In this document: positions 6,347 to 13,646 of the stretch, one piece after another
Numbering within the stretch: the stretch's first letter is position 1
Layout: the number at the start of each line of letters is the position of its first letter
Source: DATGLG01 sp035294245
Lineage (GTDB): Bacteria; Pseudomonadota; Alphaproteobacteria; JACZXZ01
Assembly (NCBI GenBank): GCA_035294245.1
Contig: DATGLG010000039.1
Coordinates: forward strand, 1-15,455
DNA: 15,455 nucleotides
Direction of reading: 5' to 3'
Notes under the pieces: generated by a model
Database searches by the model: none
Seen by the model: only the letters and a program-made list of their open reading frames with translations
What the model was told of the DNA's origin: nothing
Translations under genes and position numbers: made by a program

Positions 6347-7063
6347 TCAGCTCTCGGTCCCGGCTTCGCCCGCCGCAAGCTTCTCGAGGCCTTTCCGGTC
6401 GCGCAGCACGAGGCGGACGGGCGTGGGAATGGCGATGAAGCCGTCGCGCTTGAGCGTGGTCAGGGTCCGGCTCACCGTCTCGACCGTAAGGCCGAGGTAG
6501 TCGGCGATATCGGCGCGGCCCATGGGGATCTGGATTTCGCAAGCCTCGTCGCCGGCGCGCTGACGCTCGGCCATGGTGAGGAGGAAGCTCGCGATCTTCT
6601 CCACCGCCGTCTTGCGGCCGAGGAGCAGCATCTGGTCCTGGGCCGAGCGCAGCTCGTCGGAGGTGACGGCGAGCAAGCGGCGGGCGAACCCCGGCACCTC
6701 GTCGAGGAGGCGGTCGAAGCGCGCCCGCGGATAGCGGCAGAGGGTCACCGCGGTGATCGCCTCGGCGGTATAGAGATGCAAATCGCCATGGGAGACGCCG
6801 AGGAGGTGTCCGGCGGAAAGGAAGCCGGTGATCTGGCGGCGTCCATCCGGCATCAGCTTGCAGAGCCGCAGGGTGCCGCGGATGACTTCATAGATATTCT
6901 CCGCCGGGTCGCCCTCGGCGAAGAGGGTCTTGCCCGCGCTCAGATGCTGGCGCGTGCCGACGGTCGCGATGCGGCTGGTGGCTTGCGGCCCGAGGCCGCG
7001 GCATAGCGCGAGAGCCGCAACATCGAAGGCCGGCGCAGCGGCCGCCGAGGCAACAGAATACAT
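6347..7063 (-). CDS. Crp/Fnr-family transcriptional regulator (FixK/FnrN-like)
   Basis: The 238-residue protein has an N-terminal cyclic-nucleotide-binding-type beta-roll (about 40-130, with GDPAENIYEVIRGTLRL), a dimerisation helix (about 132-165) and a C-terminal winged helix (about 170-230). The recognition helix TVETVSRTL carries the E-xx-S-R set (E195, S198, R199), which in Fnr/FixK proteins reads a TTGAT half-site. The N-terminal cysteine cluster that binds Fe-S in Fnr is absent; the cysteines are C21, C68, C109 and C175, so direct oxygen sensing of the Fnr type is unlikely and a FixK-like role fits better. ATG at 7063 follows GGAGG at 6-nt spacing. I found no clear TTGAT-N4-ATCAA box in the window. 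Targets are unknown. Confidence 0.93.
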   Translation of the reverse strand: MYSVASAAAAPAFDVAALALCRGLGPQATSRIATVGTRQHLSAGKTLFAEGDPAENIYEVIRGTLRLCKLMPDGRRQITGFLSAGHLLGVSHGDLHLYTAEAITAVTLCRYPRARFDRLLDEVPGFARRLLAVTSDELRSAQDQMLLLGRKTAVEKIASFLLTMAERQRAGDEACEIQIPMGRADIADYLGLTVETVSRTLTTLKRDGFIAIPTPVRLVLRDRKGLEKLAAGEAGTES

Positions 7064-7316
7064 GGGTTCCCTCCACCGACCGAAACCTCGCGGACGGATC
7101 TAGAGGGATGGCGTAACGCCTTGATGCCAGGACGCCGGATTTTTGTATCGGAAAGAGGTAAAATGTAACGGATTGTGACAGGCCGTGGGCCGCTCTGCGC
7201 GGCTGCGCCGCAAGGTCGCGCGGGATCCGAGCAAGGCCGAGTTGATCAAGACTGTAGCGGCGCGGGCTATGTCCTCGCCGCCCCGGCGACCTCCGGCCGA
7301 GCGGCGCGCCGAAAGA

Positions 7317-7517
7317 TCAATCGGGCTTGCGCCGCTGCTTCCCGGTTTCGGCGCCGGGCTCCGAGCGCGGCCAGGACGAGGTCTCGGTCCTCGCCTCGCG
7401 CACGCGGCGCTTCATGCCCTGGATGGCCGCGTCGAGATTGGCGAGCTTCTCCTCGCCCTTGGCCCGAGCCTTCTTGCCTGCCGCAAGCGCGCGCTCGGCT
7501 TTATCCTCCTCGCTCAT
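7317..7517 (-). CDS. Small charged hypothetical protein (66 residues)
   Basis: The 66-residue ORF is rich in Lys, Arg, Glu and Ala. It has a predicted helical N-terminal part (EEDKAERALAAGKKARAKGE, then KLANLDAAIQGMKRR) and a polar, probably disordered tail ending in KQRRKPD. There is no signal or membrane segment and no family I recognise. A perfect EcfG promoter (7529-7554) lies 11 bp upstream of ATG 7517. That supports a real, stress-induced gene but leaves only about 5 nt of leader, so it would be translated leaderless or from a later start such as Met 35. No ribosome-binding site is visible. It lies 62 bp beyond the GH15 stop, on the same strand as the stress operon. Confidence 0.62.
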   Translation of the reverse strand: MSEEDKAERALAAGKKARAKGEEKLANLDAAIQGMKRRVREARTETSSWPRSEPGAETGKQRRKPD

Positions 7518-7528
7518 GATGTGCGATT

Positions 7529-7554
7529 AACGGCGGCGCGGCCCCCCTGGTTCC
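7529..7554 (-). promoter_or_regulatory. EcfG-type general stress promoter
   Basis: On the minus strand GGAAC (7554-7550), a 17-bp spacer, then CGTT (7532-7529) is an exact match to the alphaproteobacterial EcfG consensus GGAAC-N16/17-CGTT. It points at the 66-residue ORF starting at 7517. Confidence 0.8.
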
Positions 7555-7579
7555 GTGCGCCTTCGCGCCGGGCTGCGGC

Positions 7580-9412
7580 TCAGGAGAGCATCGCGGGCTT
7601 CGCGCGCCGGCCGCGCCGCTGCGCCGGTCCGACCTCGTGGAGGTTGAGCGCGGTGCCGATCAAGGCTAGATGCGAGAAGGCCTGGGGAAAGTTGCCGACC
7701 TGCCGCTTGAGCTGCGGATCGTATTCCTCGGCGAGGAGCCCGACATCGTTGCGCAGCGCGAGCAGGCGCTCGAACAGCTCGCGCGCCTCGTCCACCCGAT
7801 TTTGCAGCGCGTAATTGTCGGCGAGCCAGAAGCTGCAGGGGAGGAAGGCGCCCTCGCCGGGCGGCAGCCCGTCGATACCCGCTTCCGTCTCGTAGCGCTT
7901 CACCAGGCCATCGACGAGGAGCTCCCGCTCGATGGCGGCGACCGTCCCCAGCATGCGGGGATCGCTCGCCGGCAGGAAGCCGAGAATGGGGATCATCAGC
8001 AGGCTGGCATCGAGCTCGGGACTCCCGAAGCTCTGGGTGAAGGCGTTGCGGCTGGTGCTGAAGCCCTGCCGACAGACGCTGACATGGATCTCGTCCCGCA
8101 GCTTCCGCCAGCGCTCGAGCGGCGCTTCCAGCTTGTAGGTCTCGATGTCGTGGACGGCGCGGTCCAGCGCCACCCAGGCCATGATCTTCGAGAAGGTGAA
8201 GTTCCGGCGCCCGCCGCGCACCTCCCAGATTCCCTCGTCGGGCTGGCACCAGATTTTCTCCAGGTGCTCGAGGAGTTCCCGCTGCAGCGCCCAGACCGAG
8301 GCGAATGCGCCGAGGCCGCCCTCGCGGGCGTGATGGAGCGCGTCCATCACCTCGCCATAGACGTCGAGCTGAAACTGCTCGGCGGCGGCGTTGCCGATGC
8401 GCACAGGTGCCGCACCTTGATAGCCTGGAAGCCAGCGCGCCTCCCATTCCGCCAATCGCCGCTCGCCGGCGAGGCCGTACATGATCTGGATCTGGTCGGC
8501 ACTGCCGGCGATGCTCCGGTGCAGCCAGTCGCGCCAGGCTCGCGCCTCGTCGTAATAGCCGCCGGCCATCAGCGCCATCAGGGTAAAGGTGGCATCGCGC
8601 AGCCAGCAGTAGCGGTAATCCCAGTTCCGCGAGCCTCCGAGCTGCTCCGGAAGCGAGGTCGTGGGTGCTGCGACGATGCCGCCGGTGGCGCCATACGTCA
8701 GCGCCTTGAGAGTAAGAAGCGAGCGCAGCACCGGCTCCTTCCACCCGCCGCGATAGCGGCAGCGGCCGGACCATTCATGCCAGAAGTCCTCGGTCTCCTT
8801 GAGCGCCTTGTCAGCGTCGCGAGCGGGCGGCGGCGGGAGATGGGAGGGCCCATAGGCGAGCACGAAGGGGACGCGCTCGCCTTCACCGACGGTGAATTCC
8901 GCAACCGTGGAGAGATCCTGCCCCCGCAACGGGATCGGCGTCCGCAGCACGACGCGGCTGGGGCCGGCGATGGCGCTGATTCCGTCCTCGTCGGGGAGCT
9001 GCGTCACCCAGGGGACCGAGGCACCGAAGTCGAAGCGCAGCACGAGCTGGAGGCGCATGTCGACGCGGCCGCGCCGGCCTTCCACCAGTCGCATGATCGA
9101 GGAGCACGCGCCGCCGATAGGCATGAAGTCGATGAGCGCGACGCTGCCCTCGGCCGTCTCGAAGACGGTTTCCAGCACCAGGCTCGGCCCGCGATAGGCT
9201 CGGCGCGCTTGCGCTTTCGCATCGCGCGGCGCCACGAGCCAGCGCCCGTGCTCCGAGGTGCCGAGAAGGGCTGCGAAGCAGGCGTCGCTGTCGAAGCGCG
9301 GCCAGCACAGCCAATCGATCGAGCCGTTGCGGCCGACGAGTGCCGCGGTCATGCAGTCTCCGATCAGCGCATAGTCCTCGACTCGCAGCGGCAAGTCGGG
9401 CTTTTCTGTCAT
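7580..9412 (-). CDS. GH15 glucoamylase/trehalase-like glycoside hydrolase
   Basis: The 610-residue protein has the bacterial GH15 layout: an N-terminal beta-sandwich domain (about 1-215, starting LPLRVEDYALIGDCMTAALV) and an alpha/alpha-barrel catalytic domain (about 225-600). Landmarks are RNWDYRYCWLRDATFTL (262-278), YGLAGERRL, a catalytic-acid region DEGIWEVRG with E397, and a catalytic-base region LLAEEYDP (E562/E563) followed by GNFPQAFSH. The family inverts alpha-glucosidic bonds; the substrate (maltodextrin, glycogen or trehalose) cannot be told from sequence alone. There is no signal peptide, so it should act in the cytoplasm on stored or stress-induced glucans or trehalose. ATG at 9412 follows AAGGAGGAG and overlaps the aquaporin stop as ATGA, indicating translational coupling. 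It is the third gene of the zwf-aquaporin-GH15 operon under an EcfG promoter. Confidence 0.94.
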   Translation of the reverse strand: MTEKPDLPLRVEDYALIGDCMTAALVGRNGSIDWLCWPRFDSDACFAALLGTSEHGRWLVAPRDAKAQARRAYRGPSLVLETVFETAEGSVALIDFMPIGGACSSIMRLVEGRRGRVDMRLQLVLRFDFGASVPWVTQLPDEDGISAIAGPSRVVLRTPIPLRGQDLSTVAEFTVGEGERVPFVLAYGPSHLPPPPARDADKALKETEDFWHEWSGRCRYRGGWKEPVLRSLLTLKALTYGATGGIVAAPTTSLPEQLGGSRNWDYRYCWLRDATFTLMALMAGGYYDEARAWRDWLHRSIAGSADQIQIMYGLAGERRLAEWEARWLPGYQGAAPVRIGNAAAEQFQLDVYGEVMDALHHAREGGLGAFASVWALQRELLEHLEKIWCQPDEGIWEVRGGRRNFTFSKIMAWVALDRAVHDIETYKLEAPLERWRKLRDEIHVSVCRQGFSTSRNAFTQSFGSPELDASLLMIPILGFLPASDPRMLGTVAAIERELLVDGLVKRYETEAGIDGLPPGEGAFLPCSFWLADNYALQNRVDEARELFERLLALRNDVGLLAEEYDPQLKRQVGNFPQAFSHLALIGTALNLHEVGPAQRRGRRAKPAMLS

Positions 9413-10335
9413 GGCTGACTCCTCCTTTCTTCTCTTCTTCTCTCCTCTCTTCTGGGCGGCGCTCGGTCGGCGGGATGGCGCCGTTCCGTGAAGTGGAAGC
9501 GCCGCGCCTCCCGCGGCCGATGGTGCTCCAGGCCCTCCAGCCGCAACAAGGCCACGGCAATCGCGGCGCCCAGGCACGGCCCGAGAACATAGATCCATTG
9601 CCCGTGCCATGCGCTGGCGACGAAGGCCGGGCCGAGGCTGCGGGCTGGGTTCGTGCTTGCGCCCGAAAGGGGCGACTCCAGCCAGACCAGCAGGCTGAAC
9701 AGCGGCGGATTGGTCAGCGGGCCGAGAGGTTGCGTCGCCTTATGGGCGGCCATCACGAAGATGATCGTCACGAGAAGATAGGTGCACAGCGCCTCGCCAG
9801 CCATCGGCATCCAGAGAGCGAGTCCGGGCGCCGGCAGCGAGGCGCCGAAGCTCACGCTGCGGCCGACGGCTCCCCAGGGCAGAAGCGCCACGGCCCCGAG
9901 CACCCCGCCCATGAGCTGGGCAAGGACATAGCCGAGAGCGTCCCGCCACTTGATCTTGCCTTCCAGCCAGAAGGCGAAGGTCACGGCGGGATTGATGTGG
10001 GCGCCGCTGACCTTGCCGAGGGGCGAGACGGCGACGAGGGCGCCGACGCTGCCGAAGAGAAATCCGGCGAGGGCGCGCCGGGGGGCAGCGGCCGGAATCA
10101 GATGGGCGAAGGGAGCGCCCGTGCCGAAGAGCGCGATGACGATGGAGAGGCCACCCGCCACCATGAGCGCGGTTCCGACCAGCTCGGCCACGTACATGCC
10201 GGGATGCAGCTTGTGGCGGGGATGCGGCTGGCCATGGAGCGGCCGATCCGGCTCGGGCGCCGCCGCCGCGACCGCCGGCGGGATGCCTACCGACGCCGCC
10301 CTTCTGCGCCATGCCGCGGATCGCGACGGCCCCAT
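9409..10335 (-). CDS. Aquaporin (MIP family, water-channel type)
   Basis: This 308-residue MIP channel has both pore motifs, SGAHINPAVTF (NPA about 115-117) and SGASTNPARSLGPA (NPA about 229-231), and six hydrophobic segments from about residue 47. Ser rather than Asp follows the second NPAR, and a His sits in the TM5 region (FVMAAHKATQ). Both features favour a water channel over a glycerol facilitator. ATG at 10335 has GGAG 9 nt upstream and lies 16 bp after the zwf stop; a later ATG at 10197 (MYVAELVGTALM) would give a family-typical N-terminus but has no ribosome-binding site. The 46-residue N-terminal extension is Arg/Ala/Pro-rich. The C-terminal tail (REERRREERRSQP) is encoded by the purine tract that serves as ribosome-binding site for the next gene, which starts within its stop codon. 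Confidence 0.92.
   Translation of the reverse strand: MGPSRSAAWRRRAASVGIPPAVAAAAPEPDRPLHGQPHPRHKLHPGMYVAELVGTALMVAGGLSIVIALFGTGAPFAHLIPAAAPRRALAGFLFGSVGALVAVSPLGKVSGAHINPAVTFAFWLEGKIKWRDALGYVLAQLMGGVLGAVALLPWGAVGRSVSFGASLPAPGLALWMPMAGEALCTYLLVTIIFVMAAHKATQPLGPLTNPPLFSLLVWLESPLSGASTNPARSLGPAFVASAWHGQWIYVLGPCLGAAIAVALLRLEGLEHHRPREARRFHFTERRHPADRAPPRREERRREERRSQP
9413..9453 (-). repeat. Purine-rich translation leader, copy 1 (GH15)
   Basis: A nearly pure GA tract on the minus strand ends in AGAAGAGAAGAAAGGAG, then GAGT, then CAGCC before the GH15 ATG. It shares the 17-mer and the CAGCCATG ending with the zwf leader at 11894-11927. It also encodes the aquaporin C-terminus. Confidence 0.75.
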
Positions 10336-10351
10336 GGCCGGACGCTCCGCG

Positions 10352-11893
10352 CTATTCGTCCAGGGGCAGCCACTGGCGGCCGTCGCGCCGGAGGAGGAGA
10401 TCGGCGCCGCTCGGTCCGTCGCTGCCGGCCGCATAGGGCTCAGGAGCGTCCTTGCTCGCGTGCCAGTCGTCGAGGGCCGGCTGCACCACGGCCCAGCCGG
10501 CCTCGATGTTGTCGGCGCGCTGGAACAGCATGCCGTCGCCGATCATGCAGTCATAGAGCAGAGTCTCGTAGCCGACATTGGGCCGCTCCTCGAAGAAGTC
10601 GCGATAGTGAAACGAGGTCTCGACGCGGTCGAGCCGCATGACGGGCCCCGGGACCTTGGCGCTGAACTGGGTGACGACGCCGTGATGGGGATCGATCTCC
10701 AAGGTCAGGATGTTGGGGGTGAGCCGGTCGACCGGCGTGCCGCGAAACAGCCGATACGGTGCGGGCTTGAAATGCACCGCGATCTCGGTGCAGCGGGCGC
10801 GCAGCCGCTTTCCCGTCCGCAGGTAGAAGGGCACGCCGGCCCAGCGCCAATTGTCGATCATGAGCTTCGCCGCGACATAGGTCGCCGTGCGGCTGTCGGG
10901 TGCGACCTTCGGCTCCTGCCGATAGCCGGCGACGCGCTTGCCGAGGACCTCGCCCGCGGCGTATTGCCCGCGCACCACCTCCTCGGGGCGCAGCGGGTGC
11001 GCGGCCTCGATCAGCTTCGCCTTCTCGGTCCGCACCGCTTCCGCCTCGAAGGAGTTGGGCGGCTCCATCGCCACCATCGAGAGGAGCTGGAAGAGATGGT
11101 TGGGCACCATGTCGCGCAGCGCGCCCGTGGCTTCGTAGAAGCTGCCGCGCGCCTCGACCCCGATGGTTTCCGCAGCGGTGATCTGCACGTGGTCGATGTA
11201 TTCGCGCCGCCAGATCGGCTCGAAGATGCCATTGGCGAAGCGCATGGCGAGGATGTTCTGAACCGTCTCCTTTCCCAGGAAATGGTCGATCCGATAGATC
11301 TGGCGCTCCGTCATCACCTTGAGAATGCGGGCGTTGAGCGCTTGCGCCGAGGGGAGATCGGCGCCGAAGGGCTTCTCGATCACGACGCGGCGGAACGCGT
11401 TATCGCCTTCGCGCAAGAGCCCCGCGGCGCCGAGCTGATCGACGACAGGGCCGAAGAAGCGCGCGGCGATGGCGAGATAGAAGACGGCGCTGCCGCGCCC
11501 TTGGCCATGCCCGTCCGCATCCAGGCGCCGCCCGAGCTCGCGATAGGTCTCCGGCTTCTCGAAATCGCCGGTGATATAGCCGAGCCTCCGAGTGATCCAG
11601 CCCCAGGCCTCCTCGTCGATGTGATCGGCATGGAACTCGCCGCTCTGGTCCTTGGTGAAGGAGCGCATGGTCTCGGTGAGCTGGTCCCGCCAATCCTGGT
11701 CGGTGCGCGGGACATGGTCGATGCCGAGGATGCGCAGCTCCTCGTTGAGGAGCTTGCCGCAGGAGAGGTTGTAGAGCGCGGGCATCAGCAGCCGCTTGGT
11801 CAGGTCGCCGCTCGCCCCGAAGATGACCAGCGTGCAGGGCGGAGCGGGCTCGTGGCCCAGGGCCGAGCAGGCGTCGCTGCCGATCTGTTGCAT
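10352..11893 (-). CDS. zwf: Glucose-6-phosphate 1-dehydrogenase
   Basis: The 513-residue enzyme oxidises glucose-6-phosphate to 6-phosphogluconolactone with NADP (or NAD), feeding the pentose-phosphate or Entner-Doudoroff pathway. It shows the nucleotide-binding GASGDLTKR near the N-terminus (26-34), EKPFG (173-177) and the active-site signature RIDHFLGKE (201-209) with catalytic H204, and conserved C-terminal elements (FYLRTGKRL, FHYRDFFEE). The length is normal for the family. ATG at 11893 is chosen because AAAGGAG lies 6 nt upstream and the protein then starts just before the Rossmann fold; an in-frame ATG 21 codons upstream falls in the purine leader. It is first in the operon with aquaporin and GH15, about 102 bp after an EcfG promoter, so this may be a stress-induced paralogue of a housekeeping enzyme. 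The usual partners (pgl, edd, gnd) are not adjacent. Confidence 0.96.
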   Translation of the reverse strand: MQQIGSDACSALGHEPAPPCTLVIFGASGDLTKRLLMPALYNLSCGKLLNEELRILGIDHVPRTDQDWRDQLTETMRSFTKDQSGEFHADHIDEEAWGWITRRLGYITGDFEKPETYRELGRRLDADGHGQGRGSAVFYLAIAARFFGPVVDQLGAAGLLREGDNAFRRVVIEKPFGADLPSAQALNARILKVMTERQIYRIDHFLGKETVQNILAMRFANGIFEPIWRREYIDHVQITAAETIGVEARGSFYEATGALRDMVPNHLFQLLSMVAMEPPNSFEAEAVRTEKAKLIEAAHPLRPEEVVRGQYAAGEVLGKRVAGYRQEPKVAPDSRTATYVAAKLMIDNWRWAGVPFYLRTGKRLRARCTEIAVHFKPAPYRLFRGTPVDRLTPNILTLEIDPHHGVVTQFSAKVPGPVMRLDRVETSFHYRDFFEERPNVGYETLLYDCMIGDGMLFQRADNIEAGWAVVQPALDDWHASKDAPEPYAAGSDGPSGADLLLRRDGRQWLPLDE

Positions 11894-11927
11894 GGCTGCT
11901 CCTTTCTTCTCTTCTCTTCTTTCTTCC
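11894..11927 (-). repeat. Purine-rich translation leader, copy 2 (zwf)
   Basis: A GA tract ending AGAAGAGAAGAAAGGAG-CAGCC before the zwf ATG. The 17-mer and the CAGCCATG ending are identical to the GH15 leader at 9413-9453, which carries an extra GAGT between the two blocks. Confidence 0.75.
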
Positions 11928-11995
11928 GGAATGGGAGAGCCGCGGCGCCGCGGCACTGACGCAGCTCGTCGTTTTCACGCCCATCCCTTGCGCTA

Positions 11996-12021
11996 AACGC
12001 CGCAGCTCGCCGATCCGTTCC
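11996..12021 (-). promoter_or_regulatory. EcfG-type general stress promoter of zwf operon
   Basis: On the minus strand GGAAC (12021-12017), a 17-bp spacer, then CGTT (11999-11996) is an exact match to the EcfG consensus. It lies 102 bp upstream of the zwf ATG and would drive zwf-aquaporin-GH15 under PhyR-NepR-EcfG control. None of those three regulators is encoded in this window. Confidence 0.88.
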
Positions 12022-12023
12022 CG

Positions 12024-12037
12024 CTTGCCTTGGCAAG
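12024..12037. promoter_or_regulatory. Operator-like inverted repeat in divergent zwf/hydantoinase spacer
   Basis: CTTGCC-TT-GGCAAG is a 14-bp inverted repeat abutting the EcfG -35 element and about 130 bp upstream of the hydantoinase ATG. A lone half-site GGCAAG recurs at about 12085. The binding protein is unknown. Confidence 0.35.
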
Positions 12038-12168
12038 GGGTTGGCCGGCGCCGGACACGGGCCCGCCCATTCGCGCGGCCCTAGGCAAGCGTTTCCTCGG
12101 AGATATAGGATCGGCCAACCGGGGGAGGGGAGCCCCTCGTCCGCGGCGGGTGCTTGGAGGAGAACGCC

Positions 12169-13638
12169 ATGGCCGAATTCGACGTGGTCATCAGGAACGG
12201 AACGGTGGCGACCGCAGGCGATGTGGTGCGCGCGGATATCGGGGTGAAGGATGGCCGCGTCGCCGCCCTCGGGGCCAAGCTGCCGCTCGGCCGGCGCGAG
12301 ATCGACGCCGAAGGCCGGATCGTCACCCCCGGCGGCATCGACAGCCATTGCCATATCGAGCAGAAATCCTCGGCCGGGGTGATGACCGCCGATGATTTCT
12401 TCACCGGCACACGCTCGGCCGCCTGCGGCGGGACGACCACGGTCATTCCCTTCGCCGCCCAGTATCGCGGCATGTCGATCCGGCAGGTGGTGAACGACTA
12501 CCACGCCTGCGCGGGGCCGAAGGCCTGCGTCGATTACGCCTTCCATCTCATCGTCTCGGACCCGACGGAGCAGGTGCTCGGCCAGGAGCTGCCGGCGCTC
12601 ATCCGCGACGGCTATACCTCGTTCAAGGTCTATATGACCTATGACGCACTCAAGCTTGACGACCGGCAAACGCTCGAGGTGCTCGCGGTCGCGCGACGCG
12701 AGGGCGCTCTCGTCATGGTCCATGCCGAGAACCACGACATCATCTCGTGGCTAAGCGACAGGCTGCTCCAAGCCGGCCATACGGCGCCCAAGTTCCACGC
12801 CGTCGCGCACGCCAAGACGGCGGAGCGCGAGGCCACCCATCGCGCCATCAGCCTGGCGGAGCTCGTCGACGTGCCGATCCTGATCGTTCATGTCTCGGGA
12901 GCGGAGGCCGTCGAGCAGATTCGCTGGGCCCAGTCGCGCGGTCTCAAGATCTATGGCGAGACCTGTCCCCAGTATCTGTTCCTGACCGAGAGCGATCTCG
13001 ACCGGCCCGGCTTCGAGGGGGCCAAATGCATGTGCAGCCCGCCGCCTCGCGACAAGGCCAACCAGGCGGCGGTGTGGCGCGGGCTAGAGACCGGGGTCTT
13101 CCAGGTCTTCTCCTCCGATCACGCGCCCTATCGCTACGCCGATCCCGAGGGCAAGATGAAGCATGGCAAGAACGCGCCCTTCAAGAAGGTGGCGAACGGC
13201 GTGCCGGGCATCGAGGTGCGCCTGCCGCTGCTCTTTTCCGAGGGGGTGGGCAAGGGCCGCATCGAGCTCACCGAGTTCGTGGCGCTGACGGCGACGAACG
13301 CGGCCAAGCTCTACGGCCTCTATCCCCGCAAGGGGACGATCGCCGTGGGCGCCGATGCCGATCTCGTGATCTGGGACGCGGAGAGGGAGGTCACCATCAG
13401 CCAGAGCCTCATGCATGACGCGATGGACTACACGCCCTATGAGGGATTCCAGGTGAGGGGATGGCCGATGCTCACGCTGCTGCGGGGCGAGCCCGTCTGG
13501 GAGGGGGGCGAGTTCGTCGGCGCGCGCGGCAAGGGCCGCTTCCTCAAATGCGATCTCTCCCCGGCGGCGCGTCCCCTGGGGCGCGCGGTGACGCGCTTCG
13601 ACCCTGCGACGGGCGCCTATAACGATGCTGCGGAGTAG
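12169..13638 (+). CDS. hydA: D-hydantoinase / dihydropyrimidinase
   Basis: This 489-residue cyclic amidohydrolase opens 5-substituted hydantoins (or dihydropyrimidines) to N-carbamoyl amino acids. The binuclear-metal ligand set is complete: H60 and H62 in GGIDSHCHIE, carbamylated K153 in SFKVYMTYD, H185 in VHAENHD, H241 in VHVSG and D317 in SSDHAPY. TCPQYL (265-270) and the C-terminal beta-domain (GADADLVIWD) are also present. The start is ATG 12169, with GGAGGAG 6 nt upstream, rather than an in-frame start at 12154. The D-carbamoylase starts 8 bp after its stop and a racemase follows, so D-hydantoinase activity is the best reading; a pyrimidine-catabolic role would need a beta-ureidopropionase, which the next gene resembles less. 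It is likely cytoplasmic, in a three-gene operon. Confidence 0.93.
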   Translation: MAEFDVVIRNGTVATAGDVVRADIGVKDGRVAALGAKLPLGRREIDAEGRIVTPGGIDSHCHIEQKSSAGVMTADDFFTGTRSAACGGTTTVIPFAAQYRGMSIRQVVNDYHACAGPKACVDYAFHLIVSDPTEQVLGQELPALIRDGYTSFKVYMTYDALKLDDRQTLEVLAVARREGALVMVHAENHDIISWLSDRLLQAGHTAPKFHAVAHAKTAEREATHRAISLAELVDVPILIVHVSGAEAVEQIRWAQSRGLKIYGETCPQYLFLTESDLDRPGFEGAKCMCSPPPRDKANQAAVWRGLETGVFQVFSSDHAPYRYADPEGKMKHGKNAPFKKVANGVPGIEVRLPLLFSEGVGKGRIELTEFVALTATNAAKLYGLYPRKGTIAVGADADLVIWDAEREVTISQSLMHDAMDYTPYEGFQVRGWPMLTLLRGEPVWEGGEFVGARGKGRFLKCDLSPAARPLGRAVTRFDPATGAYNDAAE

Positions 13639-13646
13639 GTGATCCG

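Noticed and set aside
7237..7250. TTGATCAA as an Fnr/FixK box
   Set aside because: The half-sites are fused without the required 4-bp spacer, and the site is not positioned before any gene start.
7670..9418. 582-codon plus-strand ORF opposite GH15
   Set aside because: It mirrors the GH15 gene, whose catalytic motifs are intact, and shows no domain pattern of its own.
9950..11959. 669-codon plus-strand ORF opposite zwf and the aquaporin
   Set aside because: It is antisense to two clearly recognised genes. Long open antisense frames are expected in GC-rich codon-biased DNA, and the product has no recognisable motif.
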